A DNA stretch of 64,000 bases from positions 3,025,001 through 3,089,000 of the forward strand of contig NZ_CP107921.1 in NCBI RefSeq assembly GCF_036014215.1, written 5' to 3'. Made by a program: the position numbers and the translations under genes. This DNA comes from Streptomyces sp. NBC_00440. Its GTDB lineage: Bacteria > Actinomycetota > Actinomycetes > Streptomycetales > Streptomycetaceae. Positions 26,197 to 34,441 of this stretch are shown one piece after another. The notes beneath the pieces were generated by a model that was not told the DNA's origin, searched no databases, and saw only the letters and a list, made by a program, of their open reading frames with translations. Every line of letters begins with the position of its first letter. The first letter of the stretch is position 1.

Positions 26197-27972
26197 GTGG
26201 ACGCGCATAGCCGTGGTCGGGACGATATCGACCCCGCAGACCAGTGGGTGCTCAACCCGGAAACCGGCAATTACGAACTGCGACTGAACCCCTCCGGACC
26301 GCAGTCGGGGGACAGATCGCCGTCCGGTTCCGAGCCCGCGACCGGCCGCACACGGCGCAGGGATTCATTGCCCGAGCAGTCCTCGCGCAGGCGCTCGCAG
26401 CAGCAGTCGCCGCCGCAGTCGCCGCGCCGCGACGTGCCCGGCCAGCGCAGCCGCCGGGCCGGGGGCAACGGCCAGGACGGCGGTCCCGGGAGCGGGCCGC
26501 AGACGGCGGCCGGCCGCCGGAAGCGCAAGCAGCAGAAGTCGCGCAGGAAAAAGGCGCTGATGTGGACCGGCGGCGTGACGGCCTTCGTCCTCGTCGGCGG
26601 CTCCGTCGCCACGTATCTGCTCTACGAGCACTTCAACAACAACATCAACAAGATCGATGTGGTCGGCGGTACCTCGGGGTCCACCAAGGACCGGGCCGTC
26701 AACATCCTGCTGATCGGTACGGACAAGCGCACCGGCAAGGGCAACGAGGGCTACGGCGACAAGGGGAGCGTCGGCCACGCCGACACGAACATCCTCTTCC
26801 ACGTCTCCAAGGACCGGACGAACGCGACCGCGCTCTCCATCCCCCGCGACCTGATCACCGACATCCCGGACTGCCAGGTCAAGCAGCCCGACGGGTCGAC
26901 CAGGACGATCCCCGGTACGCCGCAGGTCCGCTTCAACACCAGTCTGGGGCAGGACGACCGCGACCCCGGCTGCACCATGAAGACGGTCAAGGCAATAACT
27001 GGTCTGACGGTCGATCACTTCATGATGGCCGACTTCAACGCCATCAAGACGCTCAGCACCGCGGTGGGCGGCGTCGACGTCTGTGTGGCGCACCCCGTGG
27101 ACGACAAGGAGTCGCATCTCAAGCTCCCGGCGGGGACGTCCAAGGTCGAGGGCGAGCAGGCGCTGGCCTTCGTCAGGACCCGGCACAGCTTCGGCAACCA
27201 GGGCGACCTGGACCGCATCAAGGTGCAGCAGCAGTTCCTGGGTTCGCTGATACGCAAGATGACATCGGGTGACACGCTGACCAGCCCCTCCAAGCTCTAC
27301 AGCCTGGCGAACGCGGCGACCAAGGCGCTCACCGTCGACAGCGGCATCGGGAGCATCGACCGCCTCAAGAGCCTCGCGCTGGACCTGAAGTCGGTGAACC
27401 CGAAGAACGTCACCTTCACCACGCTGCCGGTCCTCGACAACCCGGCGGAGAAGGTCCACGCCACCGTCGTCGTGAACCACGCCCAGGCGGACCCGCTGTT
27501 CTCGATGATGCGCGACGACGTCTCGCTCACCGAGGTCAAGAAGGAGAAGAAGGCGGCCGCGGGCAAGCAGGAGGCGCTCCTCAAGGGTTCGCAGGCCAAC
27601 GCGTCCGACGTCCGGGTCAAGGTGCTCAACGGCGGGGCCCAGCCGGGATCGGCGCAGACCACGCTGACCTGGTTGCAGAACACCGAGGGCGTTCTGAAGT
27701 CGGAGAACGGCGGCAACTACAAGCCCGATCTGGCCAAGACGACCCTCACCTACGCGCCGAACCAGGCGGACCAGGCCCGCAAGCTCGCCGACATCATGGG
27801 GCTGCCCGCGTCGGCGCTCAAGCCGGGCACGAAGGACTCCGTGGGGCTCACCCCGATGACGCTCGTCCTCGGGGCGGACTTCAAGGCCGCCGGCACGCCG
27901 ATCGCAGCGCCGACGAAGGCGCCGGCCGACATACAGAAGGTCGAAGCCGACAAGAGCATATGCGCCAGGTGA
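26197..27972 (+). CDS. LCP family protein 2 with C-terminal LytR_C domain
   Basis: A 591-residue LCP ligase. The long charged, Gln/Ser/Arg-rich cytosolic N-terminus (from DIDPADQWVLNPETGNYELR) is about 115 residues, then a TM helix (ALMWTGGVTAFVLVGGSVAT). The catalytic domain shows NILLIGTDKRTGKGNEG, DTNILFHVSKDRTNATALSI with PRD following, and AFVRTRHSFGNQGDLDRIKV. After a linker, a LytR_C domain occupies about the last 120 residues (VRVKVLNGGAQPGSAQTTLT). The GTG at 26197 with GGAGGA upstream gives VDAHSRGRDD; upstream residues look non-coding. It lies 219 bases after LCP 1 and 48 bases before LCP 3 on the same strand. Confidence 0.9.
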   Translation: MDAHSRGRDDIDPADQWVLNPETGNYELRLNPSGPQSGDRSPSGSEPATGRTRRRDSLPEQSSRRRSQQQSPPQSPRRDVPGQRSRRAGGNGQDGGPGSGPQTAAGRRKRKQQKSRRKKALMWTGGVTAFVLVGGSVATYLLYEHFNNNINKIDVVGGTSGSTKDRAVNILLIGTDKRTGKGNEGYGDKGSVGHADTNILFHVSKDRTNATALSIPRDLITDIPDCQVKQPDGSTRTIPGTPQVRFNTSLGQDDRDPGCTMKTVKAITGLTVDHFMMADFNAIKTLSTAVGGVDVCVAHPVDDKESHLKLPAGTSKVEGEQALAFVRTRHSFGNQGDLDRIKVQQQFLGSLIRKMTSGDTLTSPSKLYSLANAATKALTVDSGIGSIDRLKSLALDLKSVNPKNVTFTTLPVLDNPAEKVHATVVVNHAQADPLFSMMRDDVSLTEVKKEKKAAAGKQEALLKGSQANASDVRVKVLNGGAQPGSAQTTLTWLQNTEGVLKSENGGNYKPDLAKTTLTYAPNQADQARKLADIMGLPASALKPGTKDSVGLTPMTLVLGADFKAAGTPIAAPTKAPADIQKVEADKSICAR

Positions 27973-28020
27973 CGCCAGGTCACCGGGCCATACCTATACC
28001 TGAGTAGCAGGGGGGACCTG

Positions 28021-29679
28021 GTGGGACAGAGCAGCACGCGAGGGGAGGGGACTCGGCCTCGCAGTCCGGGGGCGGGCCAACTCGGCTGGGACGAGAGCCT
28101 GTACAAGCAGGAGGGCGCCCGGCCGTCCCCCGCCGGCCCGGGGGGCGGCGGCGGGAGTCACCGGCAGCAGACGTCGCGGCGGCGCGCGCGGCGCGGGAAA
28201 CGCCGAATACTCCGCTGGGTGGCGGGCGCAGCGGCACTGCTGATCATCGGCACTGCGGGCGCGGGATATCTCTACTACCGCCACCTGAACGGAAATCTGC
28301 AGAAGAGCGCCCTCAACCTCGGCGACCACCAGGCCCCGAAGCCGACAGCCAACGCGGCGGGCCAGACCCCGCTGAACATCCTGCTGATCGGCTCGGACGC
28401 GCGGGACTCCAAGGAGAACCAGAAGCTCGGTGGCGCCAAGAACACCTTCGGCGGCACTCCCCTGGCGGATGTGCAGATGTTGCTGCACCTGTCGGCCGAC
28501 CGCAGCAACATGTCGGTCGTCAGCCTGCCGCGCGACACCGTGCTGAAGATCCCCAAGTGCACGGACGAGCAGGGCAAGACCTATCAGGCGACGGGCTGGA
28601 CCCTGGCCAACGAGTCGCTCGGCCGCGGCGGTCCCGGCTGCACCGTCGCCACCTGGGAATCTCTTACCGGCATCCACATCGACCACTTCATGAAGATCGA
28701 TTTCTCCGGTGTGGTCTCCATGGCCGACGCGATCGGCGGGGTGCCGGTCTGCGTGGACGCCAATGTGTACTCGCACACCCATGACGGCCACGGCTCGGGG
28801 CTCAAGCTGAAGAAGGGCACCACGTCGGTCAAGGGGCAGCAGGCGCTCCAGTGGCTGCGGACGCGGTACGGATTCTGGCCGGACACCGACGTCGTACGGA
28901 CCAAGGCCCAGCACGAGTACATGAATTCCATGGTCCGCCGGCTGCGCGAGGGCACCAAGCTCACCGACCCGGGGAAGCTCATCGACCTCGCCGAGGCGGC
29001 CACCAACGCGCTCAAGGTCGACACCGGGATCGACACGGGCAAGAAGCTGTACGACCTCGCAGGGGAGCTCCAGAAGGTCCCGACCTCGCGGATCACCATG
29101 ACGACCATGCCGAACGTGAACTCCGTACGGCCCGGGTTCGAGCAGAAGGTCGACCCGAAGCCGGGTGACGCGGACAAGCTGTTCGCCATGGTCAGGAACG
29201 ACACCCCGCTGGACGGCAAGGGCTCGAAGAAGAAGCCCGCCGAGAAGGTCTCCAAGGATCCGGCGGCGCCCAAGGGCGACATCGGCATCACCGTGCGGAA
29301 CGGCACGGCGGGCGACGGCGGGCTGCCGTCGAAGGGCCGGGCGGGCGAGATCGCAACGCTGCTGACCGGGCAGGGCTTCTCGCGCGCCGTGGCCGATCAG
29401 ACGCTGGATCCGCAGAAGAACACCGAGGTGCTCTTCCCCAGCGCCGATCTGGAGGGCGACGCCCAGGCGGTGGCGAAGGCCCTGGGCGTTCCGTTGAAGT
29501 CCGCCAAGAAGTCCACCCAGGTCACCGGGGTCACGGTGGTCGTCGGAAGCGACTGGCGTACGGGCACGGTCTACCCCAAGTCCACGGCGGACGACGGGAA
29601 GACGCCGGAATCCGCCAACGCACTGCGCGGGGACGACAAGTCGGCGTGCATGCATGTCGACCCGGCGTACACCTGGTAG
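28021..29679 (+). CDS. LCP family protein 3 with C-terminal LytR_C domain
   Basis: A 552-residue LCP ligase. A disordered basic N-terminus of about 65 residues is followed by a TM helix (RWVAGAAALLIIGTAGAGYL). The catalytic domain has LNILLIGSDARDSKENQKLG, LADVQMLLHLSADRSNMSVV, SLPRDTVLKIPKC and LQWLRTRYGFWPDTDVVRTK, so the catalytic Asp and the Arg residues are kept although the usual Arg before the Asp is replaced. The C-terminal LytR_C domain is near residue 420 onward (IGITVRNGTAGDGGLPSKGR). The GTG at 28021 comes right after a purine-rich AGGGGGG. It forms a tandem pair with LCP 2 and ends at a hairpin terminator convergent with the GT2 gene. Confidence 0.9.
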   Translation: MGQSSTRGEGTRPRSPGAGQLGWDESLYKQEGARPSPAGPGGGGGSHRQQTSRRRARRGKRRILRWVAGAAALLIIGTAGAGYLYYRHLNGNLQKSALNLGDHQAPKPTANAAGQTPLNILLIGSDARDSKENQKLGGAKNTFGGTPLADVQMLLHLSADRSNMSVVSLPRDTVLKIPKCTDEQGKTYQATGWTLANESLGRGGPGCTVATWESLTGIHIDHFMKIDFSGVVSMADAIGGVPVCVDANVYSHTHDGHGSGLKLKKGTTSVKGQQALQWLRTRYGFWPDTDVVRTKAQHEYMNSMVRRLREGTKLTDPGKLIDLAEAATNALKVDTGIDTGKKLYDLAGELQKVPTSRITMTTMPNVNSVRPGFEQKVDPKPGDADKLFAMVRNDTPLDGKGSKKKPAEKVSKDPAAPKGDIGITVRNGTAGDGGLPSKGRAGEIATLLTGQGFSRAVADQTLDPQKNTEVLFPSADLEGDAQAVAKALGVPLKSAKKSTQVTGVTVVVGSDWRTGTVYPKSTADDGKTPESANALRGDDKSACMHVDPAYTW

Positions 29680-29708
29680 CCCGGGTCCGCAGGCAGGAGC
29701 CCACACGG

Positions 29709-29755
29709 GAAAGGGCCGGTCCTGACCGCCTCACGGCGGCCGGACCGGCCCTTTC
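29709..29755. terminator. Bidirectional hairpin between LCP 3 and the GT2 gene
   Basis: Perfect 13-bp arms GAAAGGGCCGGTC (29709-29721) and the complement at 29743-29755, extended by one more pair. The arms give A- and T-rich flanks on both strands, so it can serve both convergent genes. Confidence 0.8.
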
Positions 29756-29762
29756 GCCATGC

Positions 29763-30794
29763 TCAGACGGCGGTGCGGACCGCCGGGCGGCGGCTGGCGA
29801 TGACCTTGCGGGCCAGCGCGCGCGGGCTGGTCAGGAAGCCGAAGCCCCAGCACATGTGCATGGTGGCCAGGGCCACCGGGATCTGCACCCGCGCCTTCGC
29901 CGGGAGACCCTTGCCGGCCGGCAGCGAGCCCGCCACGATGGCCGCGGCATAGCCGGCCGGCACCAGGAAGGCCCACGGGGTGACGGCCGCACCGACCACG
30001 ATGCCCGCCGCGATCGCGCAGACCGCGGTCGGCGGGGCGAGGTAGCGGAGGTTGATCGAGCCCTCGTGGTAGCGGGCGACGACATGGCGCCAGCGGCCGT
30101 AGTCCTTGTACTGCTTGGCGAGCGCCCGGACCGAGGGGCGCGGGCGGTACTGGACGCGCAGCTCGGGCGAGAACCAGATCAGGCCGCCGGCCTCGCGGAT
30201 CCGGAAGTTCAGCTCCCAGTCCTGGGCGCGGATGAACTCCTCGTTGTACCCGCCCTGCTGCTCCAGCGCCTCGCGCCGGAAGACACCCAGGTAGACGGTC
30301 TCGGCGGGGGCCGCCCTGCCGCCGGTGTGGAACGCCGCGTTGCCGACGCCGATCTTGGAGGTCATCGCGGCGGCGACCGCGTCCTCCCAGGCGTTCTCGC
30401 CCTCGGCGTGCATGATCCCGCCGACGTTCATCGCGCCGGTCTCCTCCAGCAGGCGGACCGCGGTGGCGATGTAGTTGGGCGAGAGCATTCCGTGGCCGTC
30501 GACGCGCACCACGACGGGGTGGCTGGACGCCTTGATGGCGGCGTTGAGTGCGGCGGGTGTACGGCCGGTGGGGTTGGCGACGGTGTGGACCCGGGGGTCC
30601 TCCCGTACCAGCTCGGCGGCGATCTCCTCGGTGCGGTCGGACGACGGGCCGATGGCGATCACCACCTCCATCTCGCCGTCGTACTCCTGCTCCAGGATGT
30701 GGCGGACCGAGTTGCGCAGATGCCGCTCCTCGTTGAGGACCGGCATGATCACAGAAACGGCGGGCGTGGCGGGCGTGGCGGGCGTGGCGTCCAT
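29763..30794 (-). CDS. Glycosyltransferase family 2, membrane-associated
   Basis: A 343-residue enzyme. The GT-A fold opens with AVSVIMPVLNEERHLRNSVR and carries MEVVIAIGPSSDRTEEIAAE, the metal-site VVVRVDGHGMLSPNYIATAV and the acceptor-side IRAQDWELNFRIREAGGLIW. The C-terminal 90 residues hold two or three membrane segments (AVCAIAAGIVVGAAVTPWAF). The pattern is like ExoA-type exopolysaccharide transferases. Its position inside a row of LCP genes suggests that it builds a glycan that LCP proteins then attach to the wall; this is inference. The start at 30794 is followed by three ATP codon triplets (DATPATPATPAV), a short repeat at the very N-terminus. Confidence 0.9.
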   Translation of the reverse strand: MDATPATPATPAVSVIMPVLNEERHLRNSVRHILEQEYDGEMEVVIAIGPSSDRTEEIAAELVREDPRVHTVANPTGRTPAALNAAIKASSHPVVVRVDGHGMLSPNYIATAVRLLEETGAMNVGGIMHAEGENAWEDAVAAAMTSKIGVGNAAFHTGGRAAPAETVYLGVFRREALEQQGGYNEEFIRAQDWELNFRIREAGGLIWFSPELRVQYRPRPSVRALAKQYKDYGRWRHVVARYHEGSINLRYLAPPTAVCAIAAGIVVGAAVTPWAFLVPAGYAAAIVAGSLPAGKGLPAKARVQIPVALATMHMCWGFGFLTSPRALARKVIASRRPAVRTAV

Positions 30795-30926
30795 AGGACG
30801 GTCACGTTACCGCGAACGAGGGACACCGGGCGCGTCGGCCGGGTGGCCTACCCGGGATGTTGATCACAGCGGCCTACCGTGGTCGCTTCCCTGCCCGTCC
30901 CCCGCGGAGGTGTCCCAGTTTCCGCC

Positions 30927-32357
30927 GTGCCCCCGCCCCGCCGCCGAAGGCCGCCGCCGCGCCGCCCGCCCCGCCCCCGCTGGGGTATGCGCATCACCAC
31001 CACGCTGTCCGTCCTGGTGCTGGGCGCCGGGGGAATCGGCCATGCGCTCATCGGCGAGCTGGACGGCATCGGCCGCATCGACCCGTTCAAGGACATGAAG
31101 AACCGTCCCGCGCCGGGACGCGGCATGAACGTGCTCCTCGTCGGCACCGACGGCCGCGACAAGATCACGCCGGCGGAGAAGCGGAAGTACCACCTGGGCG
31201 GTGCCCCCTGCCACTGCACCGACACGATCATGCTCGTCCACGTCTCGGCCGACCGCTCCCGGGTGAGCGTCGTGAGCCTGCCGCGGGACAGCTACGCGGT
31301 GGTGCCCGAGCACACCGACCCCGCCACCAGGAAGCGCTACCCCGCCCATCCGGTCAGGCTCAACGCGGCGTACGCCCAGGGCGGCCCCCAGCTCACCGTG
31401 CAGACCGTGGAGCGGATGACCGGCGTCCAGATCAACCACTATCTGGAGGTCGACTTCACGAGCTTCATGAAGACGGTGGATGTGCTGGGCGGTGTCGACA
31501 TCTGCACCGCCCGCCCGCTGAAGGACTCCTACACGGGGCTCGACCTGCCGGTGGGGACCAGCAAGCTCGACGGCGGCCAGGCGCTCCAGTACGTACGCTC
31601 CCGCCACCTCGACGCTGCGTCCGACCTGGGCCGGATGCAGCGCCAGCAGCGCTTCATGGCGTCCCTCATCGCCAAGACGACCAGCAGCGGTGTCCTGCTG
31701 AACCCGGTCAAGTTCCGCGATGTCGCGTCCACGGTCTTCGGCTCGGTCCGGGCCGACAAGGGCTTCGGCCCGGACGAGATGCTCTCCATCGGGCAGGCGA
31801 TGCGGGGCTTCAAGCCGGCGTCGTCGGAGTTCACCTCCGTACCCATCGGGCAGATGAACTACCGGGTCAAGGGCATCGGCTCGACGGTGAAATGGGACCC
31901 GGTGAAGGCGGGGAAGCTCTTCCGGGAGATCCGCGAGGACGTGCCGATCGCCGTGCACCGGCCGGCGGCGTCGCAGGCGCAGAAGGTCGACGTGCCGCCC
32001 AGCCAGATCAGGGTGCAGGTGACCAACGGCACGTCGACCAGCGGCCTGGCCGCCCGCGCCGACAAGAGCCTGCGCTCCACCGGCTTCCTCTCCTCGGTCG
32101 CGGCCACGGTCCCGGGCCGGCCGGTGGCGTCGGACGTCAAGCGCACGGTCATCGAGTACGACCCGCGCTGGAACCGTTCGGTGCGCTCGCTGGCGGCGGC
32201 GCTGCCGCACGCGGAGCTGCGGTCGGTGGCGGGGATCGGTTCCACGCTGAAGGTGACGCTCGGGTCGGACTTCACCACGGTGACACCGGTCCGGGCGGAC
32301 GAGCCGGATCCGGGCAGGTTCGCGGCGGTCACGGGCGACCAGGTGGTCTGCAAGTAG
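30927..32357 (+). CDS. LCP family protein 4 with C-terminal LytR_C domain
   Basis: A roughly 476-residue LCP ligase. The N-terminus is extremely Pro/Arg-rich (PPPRRRRPPPRRPPRPRWG), then comes a TM helix (TTTLSVLVLGAGGIGHALIG). The catalytic domain has MNVLLVGTDGRDKITPAEKR, the metal/phosphate Asp in CTDTIMLVHVSADRSRVSVV, SLPRDSYAVVPEH and YVRSRHLDAASDLGRMQRQQ. A Cys-His-Cys cluster (GGAPCHCTDT) in front of the catalytic Asp is unusual among the five paralogues. LytR_C follows near residue 370 (IRVQVTNGTSTSGLAARADK). The start is uncertain: GTG at 30927 sits 16 bases after GGAGG, GTG at 30879 has none, and ATG at 30987 would still precede the TM helix. Confidence 0.88.
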   Translation: MPPPRRRRPPPRRPPRPRWGMRITTTLSVLVLGAGGIGHALIGELDGIGRIDPFKDMKNRPAPGRGMNVLLVGTDGRDKITPAEKRKYHLGGAPCHCTDTIMLVHVSADRSRVSVVSLPRDSYAVVPEHTDPATRKRYPAHPVRLNAAYAQGGPQLTVQTVERMTGVQINHYLEVDFTSFMKTVDVLGGVDICTARPLKDSYTGLDLPVGTSKLDGGQALQYVRSRHLDAASDLGRMQRQQRFMASLIAKTTSSGVLLNPVKFRDVASTVFGSVRADKGFGPDEMLSIGQAMRGFKPASSEFTSVPIGQMNYRVKGIGSTVKWDPVKAGKLFREIREDVPIAVHRPAASQAQKVDVPPSQIRVQVTNGTSTSGLAARADKSLRSTGFLSSVAATVPGRPVASDVKRTVIEYDPRWNRSVRSLAAALPHAELRSVAGIGSTLKVTLGSDFTTVTPVRADEPDPGRFAAVTGDQVVCK

Positions 32358-32424
32358 CGGCAAGCGGCCGCCGGCGGCCACGGGACGCGCGGCCGGTCCA
32401 GCCGGTGCAGCCGGTGCGGCTCGC

Positions 32425-32949
32425 TCAGTCGTCGATGCCGTCGGCGATGCGCTGCTCCCGCAGCTCCTTGATCGCGCGGCGCCGGGCCAGCCGGTGCGTA
32501 CGGCGGATCTGCGCCTCCTGGTAGCGCCGCTTGTCGCGTTCGCTGCCGGGGATCACCGGCGGTACGGCCCGGGGCTTGCCGTCCGCGTCGACCGCGGCGA
32601 AGACGAGGTAGGCGCTGCCGACCTGCTGGGCCGGGGACGACTCGTTCCACCGCTCCGCCAGGACCCGTACGCCGACCTCCATCGACGACCGTCCGGTCCA
32701 GTTCACCTGGGCCTTCACATGGATCAGGTCACCGACGCGGACCGGCTCCAGGAAGACCATCTCGTCCATCGACGCGGTGACCGCGGGCCCGCCGGAGTGC
32801 CGGCCGGCCACGGCGCCCGCCGCGTCGTCCACCAGTTTCATGATCACGCCACCGTGCACGGTACCGAGGAGATTGGTGTCGTTGCCCGTCATGATGTGAC
32901 TCAGGGTGGTTCGTGAGGCCGAGGTGGGCTTGCCCGGAAGATCTGTCAT
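32425..32949 (-). CDS. Acyl-CoA thioesterase, hotdog fold (YciA/ACOT type)
   Basis: A 174-residue hotdog thioesterase that would hydrolyse acyl-CoA. It shows LSHIMTGNDTNLLGTVHGGV, followed by IMKLVDDAAGAVAGRHSGG with the catalytic Asp, TASMDEMVFLEPVRVGDLIH and a strand VGSAYLVFAAVDADGKPRAV. The last 40 residues form a highly basic helix (DKRRYQEAQIRRTHRLARRR) that is longer than in E. coli YciA. The ATG at 32949 (MTDLPGKPTS) fits the family. It lies between two LCP genes on the opposite strand; no acyl-CoA pathway partner is immediately adjacent, though an acyl-CoA dehydrogenase gene is 1.5 kb away on the same strand. Confidence 0.88.
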   Translation of the reverse strand: MTDLPGKPTSASRTTLSHIMTGNDTNLLGTVHGGVIMKLVDDAAGAVAGRHSGGPAVTASMDEMVFLEPVRVGDLIHVKAQVNWTGRSSMEVGVRVLAERWNESSPAQQVGSAYLVFAAVDADGKPRAVPPVIPGSERDKRRYQEAQIRRTHRLARRRAIKELREQRIADGIDD

Positions 32950-33067
32950 ACGTGCCAGCTTAGGCGGGGCCCGCGCCGCGGCACTTTGCATCAGATCTGC
33001 AACAGCACTGCCCCGATTCCACACCCGCCCTGTAATACATACGCACCGTGACGGCACACTGGTCCAC

Positions 33068-34330
33068 ATGGACGACAGGGACCGCTACGGACGCGGCAGC
33101 GAGAACGCACAGCCCGACGGTGCTCGGGTCATGCCGCACGTGCAGCGTTCAACGCCACCCAGCCAGCGGCAGTACGGCGGGCAGCAGCAGGGCCAGGGCT
33201 ACGACGGCGGGTACGACACCCCGTACGACAGCGGCTACAACACGGGCCAGGTCTACGGGCAGGGCGGCCCCTCGGGCCCCGGCAGCCAGAGAAGCCAGGG
33301 CGGTCAGGGCACCGGCGGCCCGCGCCCCACCGCACGTCCGGGTACCCCTCCGAACTGGCGCCGCCGCATCAAGATCGGCGCGCTGGTCCTGATCATCGCG
33401 ATCCTCGGCACCTCCATCGGTACGTACTTCTGGGCCGACGGGAAGCTGCGCCGCGAGGTCGACCTCTCCAAGGTCATCGACCGCCCCGCATCGGGCAAGG
33501 GCACGAACTACCTGATCGTGGGCTCGGACAGCCGCGACGGCATGTCCGCGGCCGACAAGAAGAAGCTGCACACCGGCTCCGCCGAGGGCAAGCGCACCGA
33601 CTCCATGATCATCCTGCACGTCGGTGACCACGGGGACACGATGGTCTCGCTGCCCCGTGACTCGAACGTCACGATCCCGTCGTACAAGGGCTCGTCGTCC
33701 GGCAAGCTCTACCCGAACACCGGCCGGCAGACGAAGCTGAACGCCGCGTACGCGGAGGACGGCCCGGAGCTGCTGGTTCGCACCGTCGAGTACAACACCG
33801 GGCTGCACATCGACCACTACGCGGAGATCGGCTTCGACGGCTTCGCGAGCATCGTGGACGCGGTCGGCGGGGTCCAGCTGGACATTCCGCAGGCGTTCAA
33901 GGACAAGGACTCCGGCGCCGACTTCCCGGCGGGCAAGCAGACCCTCAACGGCAGCCAGGCCCTGGCCTTCGTCCGCACCCGGCACGCCTTCGCGGCCAGC
34001 GACCTCCAGCGCACGAAGAACCAGCAGAAGTTCCTGTCGGCCCTGGCCTCCCAGACGGCCACCCCGTCCACGATCCTGAACCCCTTCAAGCTCTACCCGG
34101 TGATGGGCGCGGGCCTGGACACGGTGATCGTGGACAAGGACATGAGCCTGTGGAACCTGGCGTCCATGTTCTGGGCCATGAAGGGTGTGCAGGGCGGCGG
34201 CGACGGCAAGCAGATGAACATGCCGATCTCGGGCTCCACCGGCGGCAACCTGGTCTGGGACAAGACCAAGGTCAAGCAGCTGGTGCAGGAGCTGAAGGAC
34301 GACGACACGGTGACGGTCTCGGGCAACTAG
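33068..34330 (+). CDS. LCP family protein 5
   Basis: A 420-residue LCP ligase without a LytR_C domain. The N-terminal 95 residues are disordered and rich in Gln, Gly, Tyr and Arg (YGGQQQGQGYDGGYDTPYD), then a TM helix (IGALVLIIAILGTSIGTYFW). The catalytic domain has TNYLIVGSDSRDGMSAADKK, RTDSMIILHVGDHGDTMVSL with PRD following, and AFVRTRHAFAASDLQRTKNQ, so all active-site positions expected for LCP enzymes are present. The ATG at 33068 (MDDRDRYGRG) is preferred; the frame extends upstream over the divergent thioesterase promoter. It ends at a 46-bp perfect palindrome. Confidence 0.9.
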   Translation: MDDRDRYGRGSENAQPDGARVMPHVQRSTPPSQRQYGGQQQGQGYDGGYDTPYDSGYNTGQVYGQGGPSGPGSQRSQGGQGTGGPRPTARPGTPPNWRRRIKIGALVLIIAILGTSIGTYFWADGKLRREVDLSKVIDRPASGKGTNYLIVGSDSRDGMSAADKKKLHTGSAEGKRTDSMIILHVGDHGDTMVSLPRDSNVTIPSYKGSSSGKLYPNTGRQTKLNAAYAEDGPELLVRTVEYNTGLHIDHYAEIGFDGFASIVDAVGGVQLDIPQAFKDKDSGADFPAGKQTLNGSQALAFVRTRHAFAASDLQRTKNQQKFLSALASQTATPSTILNPFKLYPVMGAGLDTVIVDKDMSLWNLASMFWAMKGVQGGGDGKQMNMPISGSTGGNLVWDKTKVKQLVQELKDDDTVTVSGN

Positions 34331-34361
34331 GGGCTGTCCGGCCCCGTCCGGACCGGCCGAA

Positions 34362-34407
34362 GACAGGGGTGAGCCCCCGGACCGCGGTCCGGGGGCTCAC
34401 CCCTGTC
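34362..34407. terminator. 46-bp perfect palindrome, bidirectional terminator
   Basis: The whole segment is its own reverse complement, with 23-bp arms and a CCGCGG centre, placed between the convergent LCP 5 and acyl-CoA dehydrogenase genes. It contains GACAGGGGTGAGCCCCCGGA at its left end. Confidence 0.85.
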
Positions 34408-34441
34408 CGATGGTGTGCGTGCTCAGGCAGCGCCCTGGGCG

